Assembly (NCBI RefSeq): GCF_004803755.1
Contig: NZ_CP032311.1
Location: forward strand, 5,234,001 to 5,298,000
Direction of reading: 5' to 3'
From: Pseudomonas sp. DG56-2
Lineage (GTDB): Bacteria > Pseudomonadota > Gammaproteobacteria > Pseudomonadales > Pseudomonadaceae
DNA: 64,000 nucleotides
Part shown: positions 33,941-45,252 of the stretch, piece by piece
Numbering within the stretch: position 1 is the stretch's first letter
Layout of the letters: each line of letters begins with the position of its first letter
Notes under the pieces: model-generated
What the model was told of the DNA's origin: nothing
Database searches by the model: none
The model's input: the letters and a program-made list of their open reading frames with translations, nothing else
Translations under genes and position numbers: made by a program

Positions 33941-35508
33941 TGACCGTAGCCGTACCCATGCCGGCAGCGGCAAGCCGTTACATCCCTCGGCGCAAGCGAC
34001 CTTCGATCTGGGTTGTGGTGCCGGTCCTGCTGTTGGTCGGCCTGAGTCTGCTGCCCTTGTTGTACGTAGGCCTAAAGGCCTGGGAAGCAGGCTGGCGAGA
34101 AGCTTTGCACCTGCTTTGGCGCCCCTTTGTCTGGGGTCTGATGCGCAATACGCTGATGTTGATGGCCGGCGTCACCCTGGTCTGCATGATACTCGGGGTG
34201 TCACTCGCCTGGCTGCTGGAACGAAGCGACCTGCCAGGCAGACGACTGTGGGGCGTAATCTTGTGCCTGCCGTTCGCGGTACCCGCTTTCGTCAGCGGCT
34301 TTACCTGGGTGTCCTTGAGCCCACGCTTCGAAGGCCTGGGCGGGGCAATCCTGGTAATGAGCCTATCCAAATACCCGCTGGTATTCCTGCCCGTTGCTGC
34401 GACGCTGCGCAATCTCGATACTTCGTTGGAGGAGTCGGCACGAACACTTGGGCAAAACCGCTGGGGCGTGTTTTTCAAGATCACCCTACCGCTGCTGTGG
34501 CCCTCGATTCTGGGTGGCAGCCTGCTGATCGCCCTGCATATGCTGGTGGAGTTCGGCGCCCTGTCGATCCTCGGCCTACAGACGTTCACCACGGCGATCT
34601 ACCAGCAATTCGAGCTGGAATTCAGCAATGCCAACGCAGCGATGCTCTCAGCAGTGTTGTTGTTCATGTGCCTGTTGCTGCTGTGGTTCGAACTTCGCGT
34701 GCGTGGAAAGGCGCGCCATGTCCGCATTGGTCAAGGCGTAGCACGTCGCGGCGCACCTGTTCGCCTTCGCGTCTGGATGCCGGCAGGTCAGCTGTACTGC
34801 CTGATCCTGGCTTTGCTCGGCAGTGGCATTCCGCTGGGCATGCTTGGCTACTGGCTGAGCGTCGGCTCCTCCGCCGCCTTCCCGGTTGCCGATATCAGCC
34901 GCGCGCTGGCGTCATCGCTGTCGCTGTCGTTGGGAGGCGCCGGCCTGAGCCTGCTCCTGGCATTGCCGATAAGCTTTCTGGTGGTGCGATACAAGGGCCG
35001 CCTGGCAATCTGGGCCGAGCGCCTGCCGTACTTGCTGCACGCCCTGCCCGGCCTGGTAATAGCCCTGACCCTGGTGTACTTCGCCCTGCACTACGTGCCG
35101 GTGCTGTACCAGACCACCGGACTGTTGCTGCTGGCTTACGCCCTGCTGTTCTTGCCCCTGGCTCAGGCGCCGGTGCGCACGGCCCTGAACAAGGCAGCTC
35201 CACAACTGGAAGAAGCGGCGCGCACCCTGGGCGCGAGCCAATTCAGCGCGTTCTGCCGGGTTACTTTGCCAATTATCTTCCCGGCGCTCGCCGCCGCATT
35301 TGCCCTGGTGTTTCTCGATGCCATGAAAGAACTGACGGCGACGCTACTGCTTAGCCCCACAGGCATGACCACCTTGGCGACCGAAGTGTGGGCACATACC
35401 GCCAACGTCGAATTCGCAGCAGCGGCTCCTTATGCAGCACTGCTGATTCTGGTGTCGGGGCTGCCGGTGTATCTGCTGACGACGCGGATGTATCTGAACC
35501 GCGCTTGA
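33940..35508 (+). CDS. Ferric-iron ABC transporter permease (FbpB type)
   Basis: A 522-residue permease made of two fused six-helix halves, as usual for FbpB/FutB. Each half has an EAA loop: EESARTLGQNRWGVFFKITLPLLWPSI (about 165-190) and EEAARTLGASQFSAFCRVTLPIIFPAL (about 424-450). The C-terminal half includes FLDAMKELTATLLLSPTGMTTLATEVW. It pairs with the binding protein directly upstream. No ATPase gene (fbpC) follows, so an ATPase encoded elsewhere must be shared. Confidence 0.93.
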   Translation: MTVAVPMPAAASRYIPRRKRPSIWVVVPVLLLVGLSLLPLLYVGLKAWEAGWREALHLLWRPFVWGLMRNTLMLMAGVTLVCMILGVSLAWLLERSDLPGRRLWGVILCLPFAVPAFVSGFTWVSLSPRFEGLGGAILVMSLSKYPLVFLPVAATLRNLDTSLEESARTLGQNRWGVFFKITLPLLWPSILGGSLLIALHMLVEFGALSILGLQTFTTAIYQQFELEFSNANAAMLSAVLLFMCLLLLWFELRVRGKARHVRIGQGVARRGAPVRLRVWMPAGQLYCLILALLGSGIPLGMLGYWLSVGSSAAFPVADISRALASSLSLSLGGAGLSLLLALPISFLVVRYKGRLAIWAERLPYLLHALPGLVIALTLVYFALHYVPVLYQTTGLLLLAYALLFLPLAQAPVRTALNKAAPQLEEAARTLGASQFSAFCRVTLPIIFPALAAAFALVFLDAMKELTATLLLSPTGMTTLATEVWAHTANVEFAAAAPYAALLILVSGLPVYLLTTRMYLNRA

Positions 35509-35523
35509 GGCTATGGAACGCTA

Positions 35524-35586
35524 CGCGGGGCAAGCCCGCTCCTACCAGGGGTGCGTACAACCCTGCAGGAGCGAGCGTGCCCCGCG
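35524..35586. repeat. Inverted pair of REP elements
   Basis: cgcggggcaagcccgctcct (35524-35543) faces the inverted copy ending ccccgcg at 35586, with a nested caggg/ccctg stem in between. This BIME-like double REP lies between the convergent permease and chemoreceptor genes. Confidence 0.8.
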
Positions 35587-35592
35587 ATCGTT

Positions 35593-37527
35593 TCAGGCCC
35601 GGAACTGGCCCAGGCTGGCTTTGAGCTGAGCCGCCAGGTCATCGAGCACTTTGCTGCTGGCAGTGGTTTGCATCACTACCTCTGCTGCCCGCTCGGCCTG
35701 GGCATGAATGGTCTGCACCCGCCCACGTACCGCCTGAGCACCGTGTGCCTGCTGTTCAGCCGCTCGGGTGGCCAGGCCAATTGCTGCATGCACCTGCTCG
35801 ACCGAGGCCTGCACCGATTGCTGCAGGCGCGCGCTGTCACGCAACACCAGCAAGCCCTCGCTGGCCTGGCGTCCCGCCTGGCTGATCGCTGCAACAGCTT
35901 CCTTGGCACCTTGCTGCAGTGCACCGATGTGAGCCTGAATGTCACCCGTCGAGCTCTGTGTCTTGCTCGCCAGCGCCCTGACCTCATCGGCAACCACGGC
36001 AAAACCACGACCCGTTTCTCCCGCCCGTGCCGCCTCGATAGCAGCGTTGAGCGCCAACAAGTTGGTCTGCTCGGCAATGCCGTGAATGACTGTGAGCACC
36101 ACTTCAATCTGCTCACTTTGTTGAGCCAATCGCTCAATGACTTCTGAACCGGTTTGCACCTGCCCCGCCAACGCTTCGATCAGCTTGGCAACCTGCGTCG
36201 AGGTACGGCTGTTTTCATCCGTAGCCTGGCGAATATCCACCACTTGCTGCAAGGCAGACTGCATGGCGTGGCTTTCCGCCTGGGCTTCATCAGCCATAGT
36301 CGACAGATCGCGCAAGCTAGCCGCCACGGCATCACGCTGTAGCTCGGCAGCAGCATCGGCACCGGCATTGCGCTGGGCCATGACACCTATTTCAACGCCT
36401 GTGCGCTGAGCCACCTCGCCTGCCTCCCGCACGATCGGCTGCAGCTTGTCGACGAACTGGTTGACCGCAGCCGCCATGTCGCCAATCTCGTCGCGACTGT
36501 CGATGCTCACGCGCTTGGTCAAGTCGCCCTCCCCGGCGGCCAAGTCGTTCAGGGCTGCGATAAGCAGGCGCAGCTTGTTGACCACCCGCCGCCCCAACAC
36601 CACCGCCACCACCAGCAGCACACCAAGCCCAACCAGGGCCAGGCCCAGACCGATATTCCAGCGCAAGGTTGCCGCCGCGTCCTGGACGCTTTGCGAGGTA
36701 TTGGCCTGCATGGCTGCGGCACTTGCCTGGGCAGCTTCCAGGCGTGCGCGCAAGGCTTTATTACTGTCCGCGGCAGCACCTACCAGGCTATCGCCCACCA
36801 ACTGGTCACCGCTGGCAATCAGCGCTGAGAAGCGCTTATCGAGGGCAACCAGCTCGGCGTCCACTGCTGCGGTGGAAACCCCCATCAATACCTTGCCGAT
36901 CTCCACGCCATTGGGATTGATCGACGCCTCGACGAAATACACCGACGGATCATTGCGCGCAGCATCCAGGACCTTGTCCAGCGCTCGTTCACCCTGACCC
37001 TTTTCCAATAATGCCTGGTTGATCGGGTTCTGCCGGTTCAAATAGCGAGTCAGGTGCTGACCCTGAACATCGTCATAGACCACGAACAACACATTGGGAT
37101 TGCGCTGAGCGCGCCGGGAAAACTCGGACAAGGTGGGCACGTCGTTATCCCACATTGCCCTTGGCGCAACCGAGGCCAGTAGCTCGGCCATGTCGTTGGC
37201 GGAGTCCTTGAGGTTTTTCTCCAAGGTCGCCCGTAACTGCGCCTGCTCACCCTGCAGGCGCGTCGACAAACCCGCAGTCAGTCGCTGACGCGTGCTCGCG
37301 GAGAGGCTATCGAGCCCGGAGCTGACCTCCTGCCCTGCCTGCTCAAGCTCGGCAGACAACTTTTGGCTATCAACGCCCAATCGTTTGCCCAGATCCGCCT
37401 CCAGCGCAGTGACCGTGCTCCGGGTCAGCGCGACCGCAACCAGCACCTGCACCAAAAGAGCGATACCGAGGGCAACAAAGACAGGCCGCAACAGGCGACT
37501 TCGTAACAGTGAGAGAACGGCAGACAC
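35593..37527 (-). CDS. Methyl-accepting chemotaxis protein
   Basis: A transmembrane chemoreceptor of about 644 residues: TM1 (about 9-31), a periplasmic helical sensor part (about 32-290) in which [17 protein letters not shown] and [23 protein letters not shown] suggest a double-Cache-like fold, TM2, and a HAMP domain ([26 protein letters not shown]). The cytoplasmic signalling hairpin has the conserved tip [37 protein letters not shown]. The GTG at 37527 is chosen: agaggg lies 7 nt upstream, and the longer readings run back into the purA terminator. The ligand is unknown. No chemotaxis genes adjoin it. Confidence 0.9.
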   Translation of the reverse strand: MSAVLSLLRSRLLRPVFVALGIALLVQVLVAVALTRSTVTALEADLGKRLGVDSQKLSAELEQAGQEVSSGLDSLSASTRQRLTAGLSTRLQGEQAQLRATLEKNLKDSANDMAELLASVAPRAMWDNDVPTLSEFSRRAQRNPNVLFVVYDDVQGQHLTRYLNRQNPINQALLEKGQGERALDKVLDAARNDPSVYFVEASINPNGVEIGKVLMGVSTAAVDAELVALDKRFSALIASGDQLVGDSLVGAAADSNKALRARLEAAQASAAAMQANTSQSVQDAAATLRWNIGLGLALVGLGVLLVVAVVLGRRVVNKLRLLIAALNDLAAGEGDLTKRVSIDSRDEIGDMAAAVNQFVDKLQPIVREAGEVAQRTGVEIGVMAQRNAGADAAAELQRDAVAASLRDLSTMADEAQAESHAMQSALQQVVDIRQATDENSRTSTQVAKLIEALAGQVQTGSEVIERLAQQSEQIEVVLTVIHGIAEQTNLLALNAAIEAARAGETGRGFAVVADEVRALASKTQSSTGDIQAHIGALQQGAKEAVAAISQAGRQASEGLLVLRDSARLQQSVQASVEQVHAAIGLATRAAEQQAHGAQAVRGRVQTIHAQAERAAEVVMQTTASSKVLDDLAAQLKASLGQFRA

Positions 37528-37621
37528 GTAAGAACCCTCTACTACTGGGGCCATTAAAATGATGGCAACCCTGAAGCGATTCTTACAGCAAAGGTTGTGC
37601 CGAACAGCGGACAGAAACGAC

Positions 37622-37645
37622 AAAGGCCCCTAAAAAGGGGCCTTT
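37622..37645 (-). terminator. Terminator after purA
   Basis: aaaggcccc (37622-37630), loop taaaaa and ggggcctttt-type arm (37637-37645): a perfect 9-bp stem 20 bp after the purA stop, with T-rich flanks on both strands. Confidence 0.85.
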
Positions 37646-37665
37646 GTTTTTACACCAGACGTTTA

Positions 37666-39012
<1,347 letters not shown>

Positions 39013-40200
39013 TCAAATGGCTAACGGCAGTACCTGCCAAAGCCCGTTTTGCTGAATCAATTGCCGATCGCAATCCGCCTCGACGGCGGCAGTCAAAGGC
39101 TGCCCAGGCAAGGCCTGAACCACCCGCTGACCTTCACTGCGCAATTGGCAGACCAACTGCCAGAGTGCTGCATCGCTGCTGTCGGGCATCCAGATCCCGC
39201 CAGAAGGCAACACAACCTCGGCCCGCCCCAGTGTGACCAGGGTCTTCAAATCCGTGGAGAAACCGGTGGCAGGGCGAGCCCGGCCAAAGTCTGCTCCGAT
39301 GTCGTCATAACGACCGCCCTGGGCGATCGACTGACCGACCCCCGGGACAAAAGCGGCAAACACCACACCTGTGTGGTAGTGGTAGCCACGCAACTCACCC
39401 AGGTCGAAATACAGCGGCAAATCTGGATAACGCGCAGCCAGGCGCTCGGCGATGGCCAACAAGTCATCGAGGGCAGCCAGAACCGCTGCAGGTGCACGTC
39501 CAAGGCGTACACGTGCCTCGGTAAGCACCTCGCGACCACCACACAACTCGGTGAGCGAGCGCAGCATGTTGGCGAGGTCCGCAGGCAGGTTGGCGGTAAG
39601 CGCGACAACTTCATCGACAGCCTTGCGCTGCAGGGCATCGAACAACTGCTGCTCTACCGCACCGGACAAACCGGCGGCGCGAGCCAAGCCACGATAGATA
39701 CCCACGTGACCGAGGTCCATGTGCACATCGGCAACGTCGGCCAGTTGCAACATGGCCAACATCAGGCTGATGACTTCAACGTCGCTGACCGGACTTGCAT
39801 CACCATAAAGCTCGGCGCCGAGCTGGATCGGGCTACGCGAGTTGGACAGCGCCCGTGGCTGGGCATGCAGCACGCTGCCGGCATAGCATAGACGGCTCGG
39901 TCCTTCACGACGCAAGGTGTGCGCATCGATACGCGCAACCTGTGGTGTGATGTCGGCACGAAAGCCCATCTGCCGACCCGACTGCGGGTCGATAACCTTG
40001 AATGTCCGCAGATCCAGGTCCTGGCCGGCACCGGTGAGCAGCGATTCCAGGTACTCGATATGCGGGGTCACGACGAACTCGTAACCCCAGCTCTGGAACA
40101 GATCCAACACCTGGCGACGCGCGATTTCAATACGCGTCGCCTCAGGTGGCAGTACTTCTTCGATGCCATCTGGCAGCAGCCAGCGGTCTACCGTTGCCAT
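39013..40200 (-). CDS. hisZ: ATP phosphoribosyltransferase regulatory subunit HisZ
   Basis: A 395-residue paralogue of histidyl-tRNA synthetase that lacks the anticodon-binding domain and activates short-form HisG in the first step of histidine synthesis. [20 protein letters not shown] (about 5-24), [19 protein letters not shown] (about 88-106) and [18 protein letters not shown] and [21 protein letters not shown] (about 310-330) blocks are visible. The ATG at 40200 is used; the reading further upstream lacks similarity. hisG is outside the window. Pairs with purA in one operon. Confidence 0.95.
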   Translation of the reverse strand: MATVDRWLLPDGIEEVLPPEATRIEIARRQVLDLFQSWGYEFVVTPHIEYLESLLTGAGQDLDLRTFKVIDPQSGRQMGFRADITPQVARIDAHTLRREGPSRLCYAGSVLHAQPRALSNSRSPIQLGAELYGDASPVSDVEVISLMLAMLQLADVADVHMDLGHVGIYRGLARAAGLSGAVEQQLFDALQRKAVDEVVALTANLPADLANMLRSLTELCGGREVLTEARVRLGRAPAAVLAALDDLLAIAERLAARYPDLPLYFDLGELRGYHYHTGVVFAAFVPGVGQSIAQGGRYDDIGADFGRARPATGFSTDLKTLVTLGRAEVVLPSGGIWMPDSSDAALWQLVCQLRSEGQRVVQALPGQPLTAAVEADCDRQLIQQNGLWQVLPLAI

Positions 40201-40385
40201 TACGCCATTTCCCCTTTGGTCCGGGCGGCCTGCCCGCGGGCTAGCCTTGAGTGAAGCAGGTGTCGCCAAACAATGACGCGCAGCACTGATTCCAGCGCAA
40301 CCGCCGTGTCGACACCCTCAAATACCTTGGGTTGCGCTGTAGACCGGAGATGCCTTGCGGCCGTTCGATCTTGCAGACGCAAAAA

Positions 40386-40470
40386 AGCCGGGAATTTCCC
40401 GGCTGCCGCATCATACACCCGTTTTCTCACAGGAACACCCCGCCAGGCGTTTTAGCCGCCCGGCGGGGTG
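40386..40470 (-). terminator. Two tandem hairpins after hflC
   Basis: caccccgcc (40436-40444) pairs with ggcggggtg (40462-40470), 5 bp after the hflC stop. Further on, agccgggaa/ttcccggct (40386-40404) is followed on the minus strand by six Ts and is a clear rho-independent terminator. The remaining 275-bp gap to hisZ shows no convincing gene. Confidence 0.8.
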
Positions 40471-40475
40471 AAAAC

Positions 40476-41345
40476 TTACGGCTTGGCTTTGTCCATGAAG
40501 CGGAAGAACTCGTTGCTCGGATCGAGCACCAGTACATCGCTCTTGTTGGCAAAGCTTTCGCGGTAGGCCTTGAGACTACGATAGAAAGCGTAGAAGTCCT
40601 GGTCCTGACCATAAGCCTTGGCGTAAATCGCCGCCGCCTGGGCATCACCATCACCACGGGCCTCTTCCGATTCCCGATAGGCTTCAGCCAGCAGTACACG
40701 GCGCTGACGGTCAGCGTCGGCACGAATACCTTCGGCCAACTCGTTACCCTTGGCGCGGTGTTCGCGGGCTTCACGCTCACGCTCGGTGCTCATACGCTCG
40801 AACACACTGCGGTTTACTTCTTTAGGCAGGTCGATGGCCTTGACGCGAACGTCGACCACTTCAATGCCCAGCTCCTTGCTGGCCATGCGGTTCAGCGAAG
40901 CAGTGATGTCAGCCATCAATGCGTCACGCTCACCGGAAACCACTTCGTGCAGGGTGCGCTTACCGAACTGGTCACGCAGGCCGCTTTCCAGACGGCGCGA
41001 CAGACGCTCGTCGGCGATCTGCTTGAGGCCAGAGGTCGCCGTGTAGAAACGCTCGGCATCCTTGACTCGCCACTTGGCGTAGGCATCAACCATCACCGCT
41101 TTCTTTTCCAGGGTCAGGAAGCGCTGGGTTGGGGCATCCAGCGTCATCAGGCGGGCGTCGAACTTGCGCACCTGGTTGACGTAAGGCACCTTCACATGCA
41201 GGCCCGGCTGGACATCTGCCTGAACCACTCGACCAAATTGCAGCAGTACCGCACGCTCGGTCTGGGACACGATGTAGAAGCTGTTCCAGGCCACGATTGC
41301 CAGCACCACGCCAACGATCAGGGCGATCAGCGATTTATTGCTCAT
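40476..41345 (-). CDS. hflC: Membrane protease modulator HflC
   Basis: A 289-residue SPFH/prohibitin-family protein with an N-terminal membrane anchor (about residues 5-25). TERAVLLQFGRVVQADVQPGLHVKVPYVNQVRKFDAR is the HflC SPFH start; ELGIEVVDVRVKAIDLPKEVNRSVFERMSTEREREAREHRAKG (about 160-200) is the conserved helical part. With HflK it forms a large periplasmic-face cage around the FtsH protease and restrains its activity. Its ATG overlaps the hflK stop by 1 nt. Confidence 0.96.
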   Translation of the reverse strand: MSNKSLIALIVGVVLAIVAWNSFYIVSQTERAVLLQFGRVVQADVQPGLHVKVPYVNQVRKFDARLMTLDAPTQRFLTLEKKAVMVDAYAKWRVKDAERFYTATSGLKQIADERLSRRLESGLRDQFGKRTLHEVVSGERDALMADITASLNRMASKELGIEVVDVRVKAIDLPKEVNRSVFERMSTEREREAREHRAKGNELAEGIRADADRQRRVLLAEAYRESEEARGDGDAQAAAIYAKAYGQDQDFYAFYRSLKAYRESFANKSDVLVLDPSNEFFRFMDKAKP

Positions 41346-42511
41346 CAGCGACTCTCCCTAGAACGCAACTGTGTTTGCTGCTGTTGCAGCTCCGCCGCCG
41401 CGCGATTGGCCGCGTCGTTTACCGAAGCCGGGACGCTGACTGGAGCACTGCTGGTACGGCTGCCTTCAACCATCTTGTCCAACGGCAGGTAGAGCAGATT
41501 GCTCTGGCCATCCTTGCCGGAAACCAGGACCTTGCTGGTGTTGCTGTAGACTTCCTGCATGGTGTCCAGGTACAGGCGCTGACGGGTTACCTCAGGAGCC
41601 TTGCGGTACTCGGCGACCAGTTTGGTAAAGCGATCGGCCTCACCCTTGGCACGCGAAACGACTTCGTCACGATAACCGTTGGCGTCCTCGATGATCCGCT
41701 GGGCCTGACCACGCGCTTCCGGCACAACGCCGTTGGCATAGGATTCAGCCTGGTTGCGGGCACGCTGCTCGTCTTCACGGGCACGAATCACGTCGTCGAA
41801 GGCTTCCTGCACTTCACGCGGGGCTGCCGCGCTCTGCACGTTCACCTGGGTGACAGTGATACCGGTGCGGTAGGTATCGAGGAAACGTTGCAGACGCTCC
41901 TTGATGTCTACAGCCATTTGCTCACGACCTTCGGTCAGCACCTTGTCCATTGCGGTGGAACCCACCACATGGCGCAGGGCACTGTCGGTCGCGTGCTGCA
42001 GGCTGACTTCAGGCTGATCGACGTTCAGCACGAAATCCTGCAGGTTGGTGATCTTGTACTGCACGGTCAGCGGCACTTCGACGATGTTCTCGTCTTCAGT
42101 GAGCATCTGCCCCTGCTTGGTATAGGCACGCTCACGCGTGACGTTTTCCATGTACTTGCGATCGATCGGCGGGAAGTAGATGTTCAGGCCCGGCCCTACG
42201 GTTTCGTAGTATTTGCCGAAGCGCAGCACGACTGCTTGCTCCTGTTCGTCGACCACATACACGGCGCTGTACAGCCAGATAGCCGCCAGCACAGCCAGCC
42301 CGATGCCGAGCAGGCCGAAGCCACCGCCCTTGCCGATGCCGCTGTCTCCACCGCGTTTCTTGCCACTGCCGAACATCCCATTGAGGCTGTCCTGCAGTTT
42401 GCGGAAGGCCTCGTCGAGATCCGGCGGTCCTTTTTTGTCGCCGCCGCCACCGCGGCGCCCGCCCCAAGGATCCTGATTGTTCGAGTTGCCACCCGGCTCA
42501 TTCCAAGCCAT
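41345..42511 (-). CDS. hflK: Membrane protease modulator HflK
   Basis: A 388-residue SPFH protein. A Gly/Lys/Arg-rich cytoplasmic N-terminus (MAWNEPGGNSNNQDPWGG, then GGGGDKKGPPDLDE) precedes the anchor (about 60-82); the SPFH domain begins VVDEQEQAVVLRFGKYYETVGPGLN. RTGITVTQVNVQSAAAPREVQEAFDDVIRAREDEQR is the HflK signature. The ATG at 42511 follows ggag by 6 nt. It partners HflC in regulating FtsH. The 96 bp after hflX hold a GC-rich hairpin. Confidence 0.96.
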   Translation of the reverse strand: MAWNEPGGNSNNQDPWGGRRGGGGDKKGPPDLDEAFRKLQDSLNGMFGSGKKRGGDSGIGKGGGFGLLGIGLAVLAAIWLYSAVYVVDEQEQAVVLRFGKYYETVGPGLNIYFPPIDRKYMENVTRERAYTKQGQMLTEDENIVEVPLTVQYKITNLQDFVLNVDQPEVSLQHATDSALRHVVGSTAMDKVLTEGREQMAVDIKERLQRFLDTYRTGITVTQVNVQSAAAPREVQEAFDDVIRAREDEQRARNQAESYANGVVPEARGQAQRIIEDANGYRDEVVSRAKGEADRFTKLVAEYRKAPEVTRQRLYLDTMQEVYSNTSKVLVSGKDGQSNLLYLPLDKMVEGSRTSSAPVSVPASVNDAANRAAAELQQQQTQLRSRESR

Positions 42512-42585
42512 AGCGCTCTCCATCTGATAAAGCAAAGACGCACCCACGGCGCGCCGTCCAATGCTACAGAATGCCTGTCACGGCT

Positions 42586-42605
42586 GCCCGGCCGCGTCGC
42601 CGGGC
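42586..42605. terminator. Hairpin between hflX and hflK
   Basis: gcccggc (42586-42592) and gccgggc (42599-42605) form a 7-bp stem 2 bp after the hflX stop. The T-run (ttttatt) is only on the plus-strand side, so on the transcribed strand it is at most an attenuator within the hfq-hflX-hflKC run. Confidence 0.4.
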
Positions 42606-42607
42606 TT

Positions 42608-43909
42608 TTATTGCAAAGTGTGTTGCTCAATAAAGTCTGCCGGCTCCAGGCCTTCACGGCTGATCAGGCGATTGAACTCGACCCGAGACACCCTTACGGC
42701 CAGAAGACTGCTGCCTTCATCGTCATGCTCTTCGCCCTGCACCGCACCCAACTCAAAGAACTTCGCGCGCAACCGCGCAAAACGCTGTTCCAGGCGCAAG
42801 GTTCCGATAAACAGGTCATCCCCCAGCAACTCGGCGACTGCCTGCCCCACCAGTTCCAGGCCGCGTCCATCCTGCGCAGAAACCCAGACTCGCTGCGGCT
42901 TGCCATCGGCATCGCGCTGAATCTGCGGCTCGACGCCCTCAAGCAGGTCGAGTTTGTTATAGACCTCGAGGATCGGCAAGCCTTCTGCACCAATCTCCCC
43001 CAGAACCGCCATGACCTGCTCGATCTGTTCCATGCGATCAGGTTCATGAGCGTCAATCACGTGCAGCAGCAGATCAGAGTTGCTCGACTCTTCGAGCGTA
43101 GCCCGAAAAGCCTCGACCAGCTTGTGCGGCAGGTGCCTGATAAAGCCCACTGTATCGGCCAGCACGATCGGACCTACGTCATCGAGCTCAAGGCGACGCA
43201 ACGTGGGGTCGAGGGTGGCGAACAACTGGTCGGCGGCATAGACCTCGGATTGAGTCAGGGCGTTGAACAGGGTCGATTTGCCGGCGTTGGTATAACCAAC
43301 CAGCGAGACTGACGGGATATCCGCCCGCTTGCGTCCCCGGCGAGCCTGCTCGCGCTGGCTGCGCACCTTCTCTAGACGCCCTTTGATCTGACGCAGGCGC
43401 ACCCGCAACAGACGACGGTCGGTTTCCAGCTGGGTTTCGCCTGGACCACGCAGACCGATACCACCTTTTTGCCGCTCAAGGTGCGTCCAGCCGCGAACCA
43501 GCCGCGTGCTCATGTGTTCAAGCTGGGCCAATTCGACCTGGAGCTTACCTTCATGGGTACGCGCCCGCTGGGCAAAGATGTCGAGAATCAGACTGGTGCG
43601 ATCAAGCACGCGACACTCGAAAGCGCGTTCGAGGTTACGTTCCTGACTGGGAGTGAGGGTGTGATTGAAAATCACCAAATCTACCTGCTCGGCTTTGACC
43701 AGGTCGCGCAACTCGTCGACCTTGCCGCTGCCAATCAGGTATTTGGCGGTGGGCTGATGTCGCGCCACATTGGCGAACGCGACTATATCGGCCCCAGCCG
43801 ACAACGCCAGTTCCCGAAACTCCTGCGGGTCTTCGCGCGCCTCAGGGTTCTGACCTTCCAAGTGAACGAGGACCGCTCGTTCACCACCACCGTGGCGCTC
43901 AAAGAACAA
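42608..43909 (-). CDS. hflX: Ribosome-associated GTPase HflX
   Basis: A 433-residue GTPase that splits stalled or stressed ribosomes. The N-terminal HflX domain (about 10-190) has LRDLVKAEQVDLVIFNHTLTPSQERNLERA and GGIGLRGPGETQLETDRR. G1 is LVGYTNAGKSTLFN (about 204-217), G3 DTVGFIRHLP (about 251-260), G4 NKLD (about 315). The start is a TTG at 43909 with aggag 6 nt upstream; no nearby ATG fits. It starts 12 nt after the hfq stop, the usual miaA-hfq-hflX order. Confidence 0.96.
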   Translation of the reverse strand: MFFERHGGGERAVLVHLEGQNPEAREDPQEFRELALSAGADIVAFANVARHQPTAKYLIGSGKVDELRDLVKAEQVDLVIFNHTLTPSQERNLERAFECRVLDRTSLILDIFAQRARTHEGKLQVELAQLEHMSTRLVRGWTHLERQKGGIGLRGPGETQLETDRRLLRVRLRQIKGRLEKVRSQREQARRGRKRADIPSVSLVGYTNAGKSTLFNALTQSEVYAADQLFATLDPTLRRLELDDVGPIVLADTVGFIRHLPHKLVEAFRATLEESSNSDLLLHVIDAHEPDRMEQIEQVMAVLGEIGAEGLPILEVYNKLDLLEGVEPQIQRDADGKPQRVWVSAQDGRGLELVGQAVAELLGDDLFIGTLRLEQRFARLRAKFFELGAVQGEEHDDEGSSLLAVRVSRVEFNRLISREGLEPADFIEQHTLQ

Positions 43910-43921
43910 AGCAGACTCCTA

Positions 43922-44182
43922 TCAGGCGTTACCTGGCTCAGAGTCGCCATGCTCGGATTCGGTTGCGCTTGGCAAACGAATCGGACGCACAGGAACTACT
44001 GTCGAGATAGCGTGTTTGTAAACCATCTGGCTGACGGTGTTTTTCAGCAGGATCACGAATTGGTCGAAGGATTCAATTGTGCCTTGCAGCTTGATGCCGT
44101 TAACCAAATAGATCGAAACCCCAACTTTTTCTTTTCTCAAAGTATTCAAGTAAGGGTCTTGTAGCGAATGCCCTTTTGACAT
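43922..44182 (-). CDS. hfq: RNA chaperone Hfq
   Basis: An 86-residue Sm-like protein that helps small RNAs pair with mRNAs. [43 protein letters not shown] is the Sm1 region and [10 protein letters not shown] the Sm2 motif. The C-terminal tail is short ([17 protein letters not shown]), as in pseudomonads. The ATG at 44182 begins MSKGHS, the standard start. It lies 97 bp downstream of miaA and could also have its own promoter there. Confidence 0.98.
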   Translation of the reverse strand: MSKGHSLQDPYLNTLRKEKVGVSIYLVNGIKLQGTIESFDQFVILLKNTVSQMVYKHAISTVVPVRPIRLPSATESEHGDSEPGNA

Positions 44183-44279
44183 ATGCCGCACTCCTGTAAG
44201 GATCAATAGTAAAAAAATCAAAGAAAAACTGATGGCTCAAGCCGCCCCACCCCCAAGGATAGACGGCAATTGCAAGGAC

Positions 44280-45251
44280 TCAGCTCAATATGGAGACCGA
44301 CCCCAGGTATTTCAAGGTACGAGGCAGATTGTCGCAAGCCAGGCTGTCCAACCAATGCAGGTCAGCCCAACTACGCAACCAGGTGAACTGCCGCTTCGCC
44401 AATTGGCGAGTAGCAATTACGCCGCGCTCCTGCATTTCAACTGATGTTAACTTGCCATCAAGATGATCCCAGACCTGGCGATAACCAACCGCCCGTATAG
44501 ACGGTAGCCCCGCATGCAAGTCACTTCTGGCTCGCAGCAATCGGACCTCGTCAACGAAGCCCTGTTCCAGCATCTGCCCGAATCGTAGCGCAATTCGTTC
44601 GTGCAACACGTGACGATCGGCAGGCGCAATAGCCAGACTGGCGACAGTATAGGGCAAATGACCCGCCGCCGAAGGGCCTGCGGCGCTACTTTCCGCGGAT
44701 TGACGTTGACGATGTTGTGTCATTGTCATGCCGCTGACCCGATAAACCTCGAGCGCACGAATCAGGCGCTGGGGATCGTTGGGGTGAATTCGCGCCGCCG
44801 ATTCCGGATCAACCGCCGCCAACTGCTGATGCAGCCCTTGCAATCCAAGGCGCACGGCCTCTTCTTCAAGTTCAGCGCGGACCTGCTGGTCGGCGGCGGG
44901 CATATCAGCCAACCCTTCCAGCAAGGCTTTGTAGTAGAGCATGGTGCCGCCGACCAACAGCGGTATTTTGCCGCGCGCAGTGATGTCGGCCATGGCCTCC
45001 AGCGCGTCACGGCGAAAATCGGCAGCCGAATAGCTTTCAGCCGGATCAAGAATGTCGATCAGTCGATGGGGGTGCGCCGCCAACACTTCCCGGGAAGGTT
45101 TGGCAGTACCAATATCCATGCCTCGATAAACCAGTGCCGAGTCGACGCTGATCAGCTCGCAGGGCAGCACTTTGGTAAGTTCGATGGCCAGGTCGGTCTT
45201 GCCCGCCGCGGTCGGGCCCATGAGGAATATCGCGGGAGGTTTGCTACTCAT
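44280..45251 (-). CDS. miaA: tRNA dimethylallyltransferase
   Basis: A 323-residue enzyme that isopentenylates A37 of tRNAs reading UNN codons. The P-loop GPTAAGKT (about 12-19), [21 protein letters not shown] (about 34-54), [16 protein letters not shown] (about 99-114) and the C-terminal [13 protein letters not shown] motif are all present. The start at 45251 is 1 nt beyond the mutL stop, so it is coupled to mutL. hfq follows. Confidence 0.97.
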   Translation of the reverse strand: MSSKPPAIFLMGPTAAGKTDLAIELTKVLPCELISVDSALVYRGMDIGTAKPSREVLAAHPHRLIDILDPAESYSAADFRRDALEAMADITARGKIPLLVGGTMLYYKALLEGLADMPAADQQVRAELEEEAVRLGLQGLHQQLAAVDPESAARIHPNDPQRLIRALEVYRVSGMTMTQHRQRQSAESSAAGPSAAGHLPYTVASLAIAPADRHVLHERIALRFGQMLEQGFVDEVRLLRARSDLHAGLPSIRAVGYRQVWDHLDGKLTSVEMQERGVIATRQLAKRQFTWLRSWADLHWLDSLACDNLPRTLKYLGSVSILS

Positions 45252-45252
45252 T

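Noticed and set aside
37528-37600. Sigma-28 promoter for the chemoreceptor gene
   Set aside because: taagaatc-N11-gccatcat has the right spacing but only about half of the consensus bases in each box.
40200-40430. A 76-codon minus-strand frame before hisZ, in the position where some relatives have a DUF2065 gene
   Set aside because: The translation has none of the hydrophobic DUF2065 pattern and overlaps a terminator and the hisZ start; probably non-coding.
41297-43312. A 671-codon plus-strand frame across hflK and hflX
   Set aside because: It spans two recognised minus-strand genes and their intergenic hairpin without any motif of its own.
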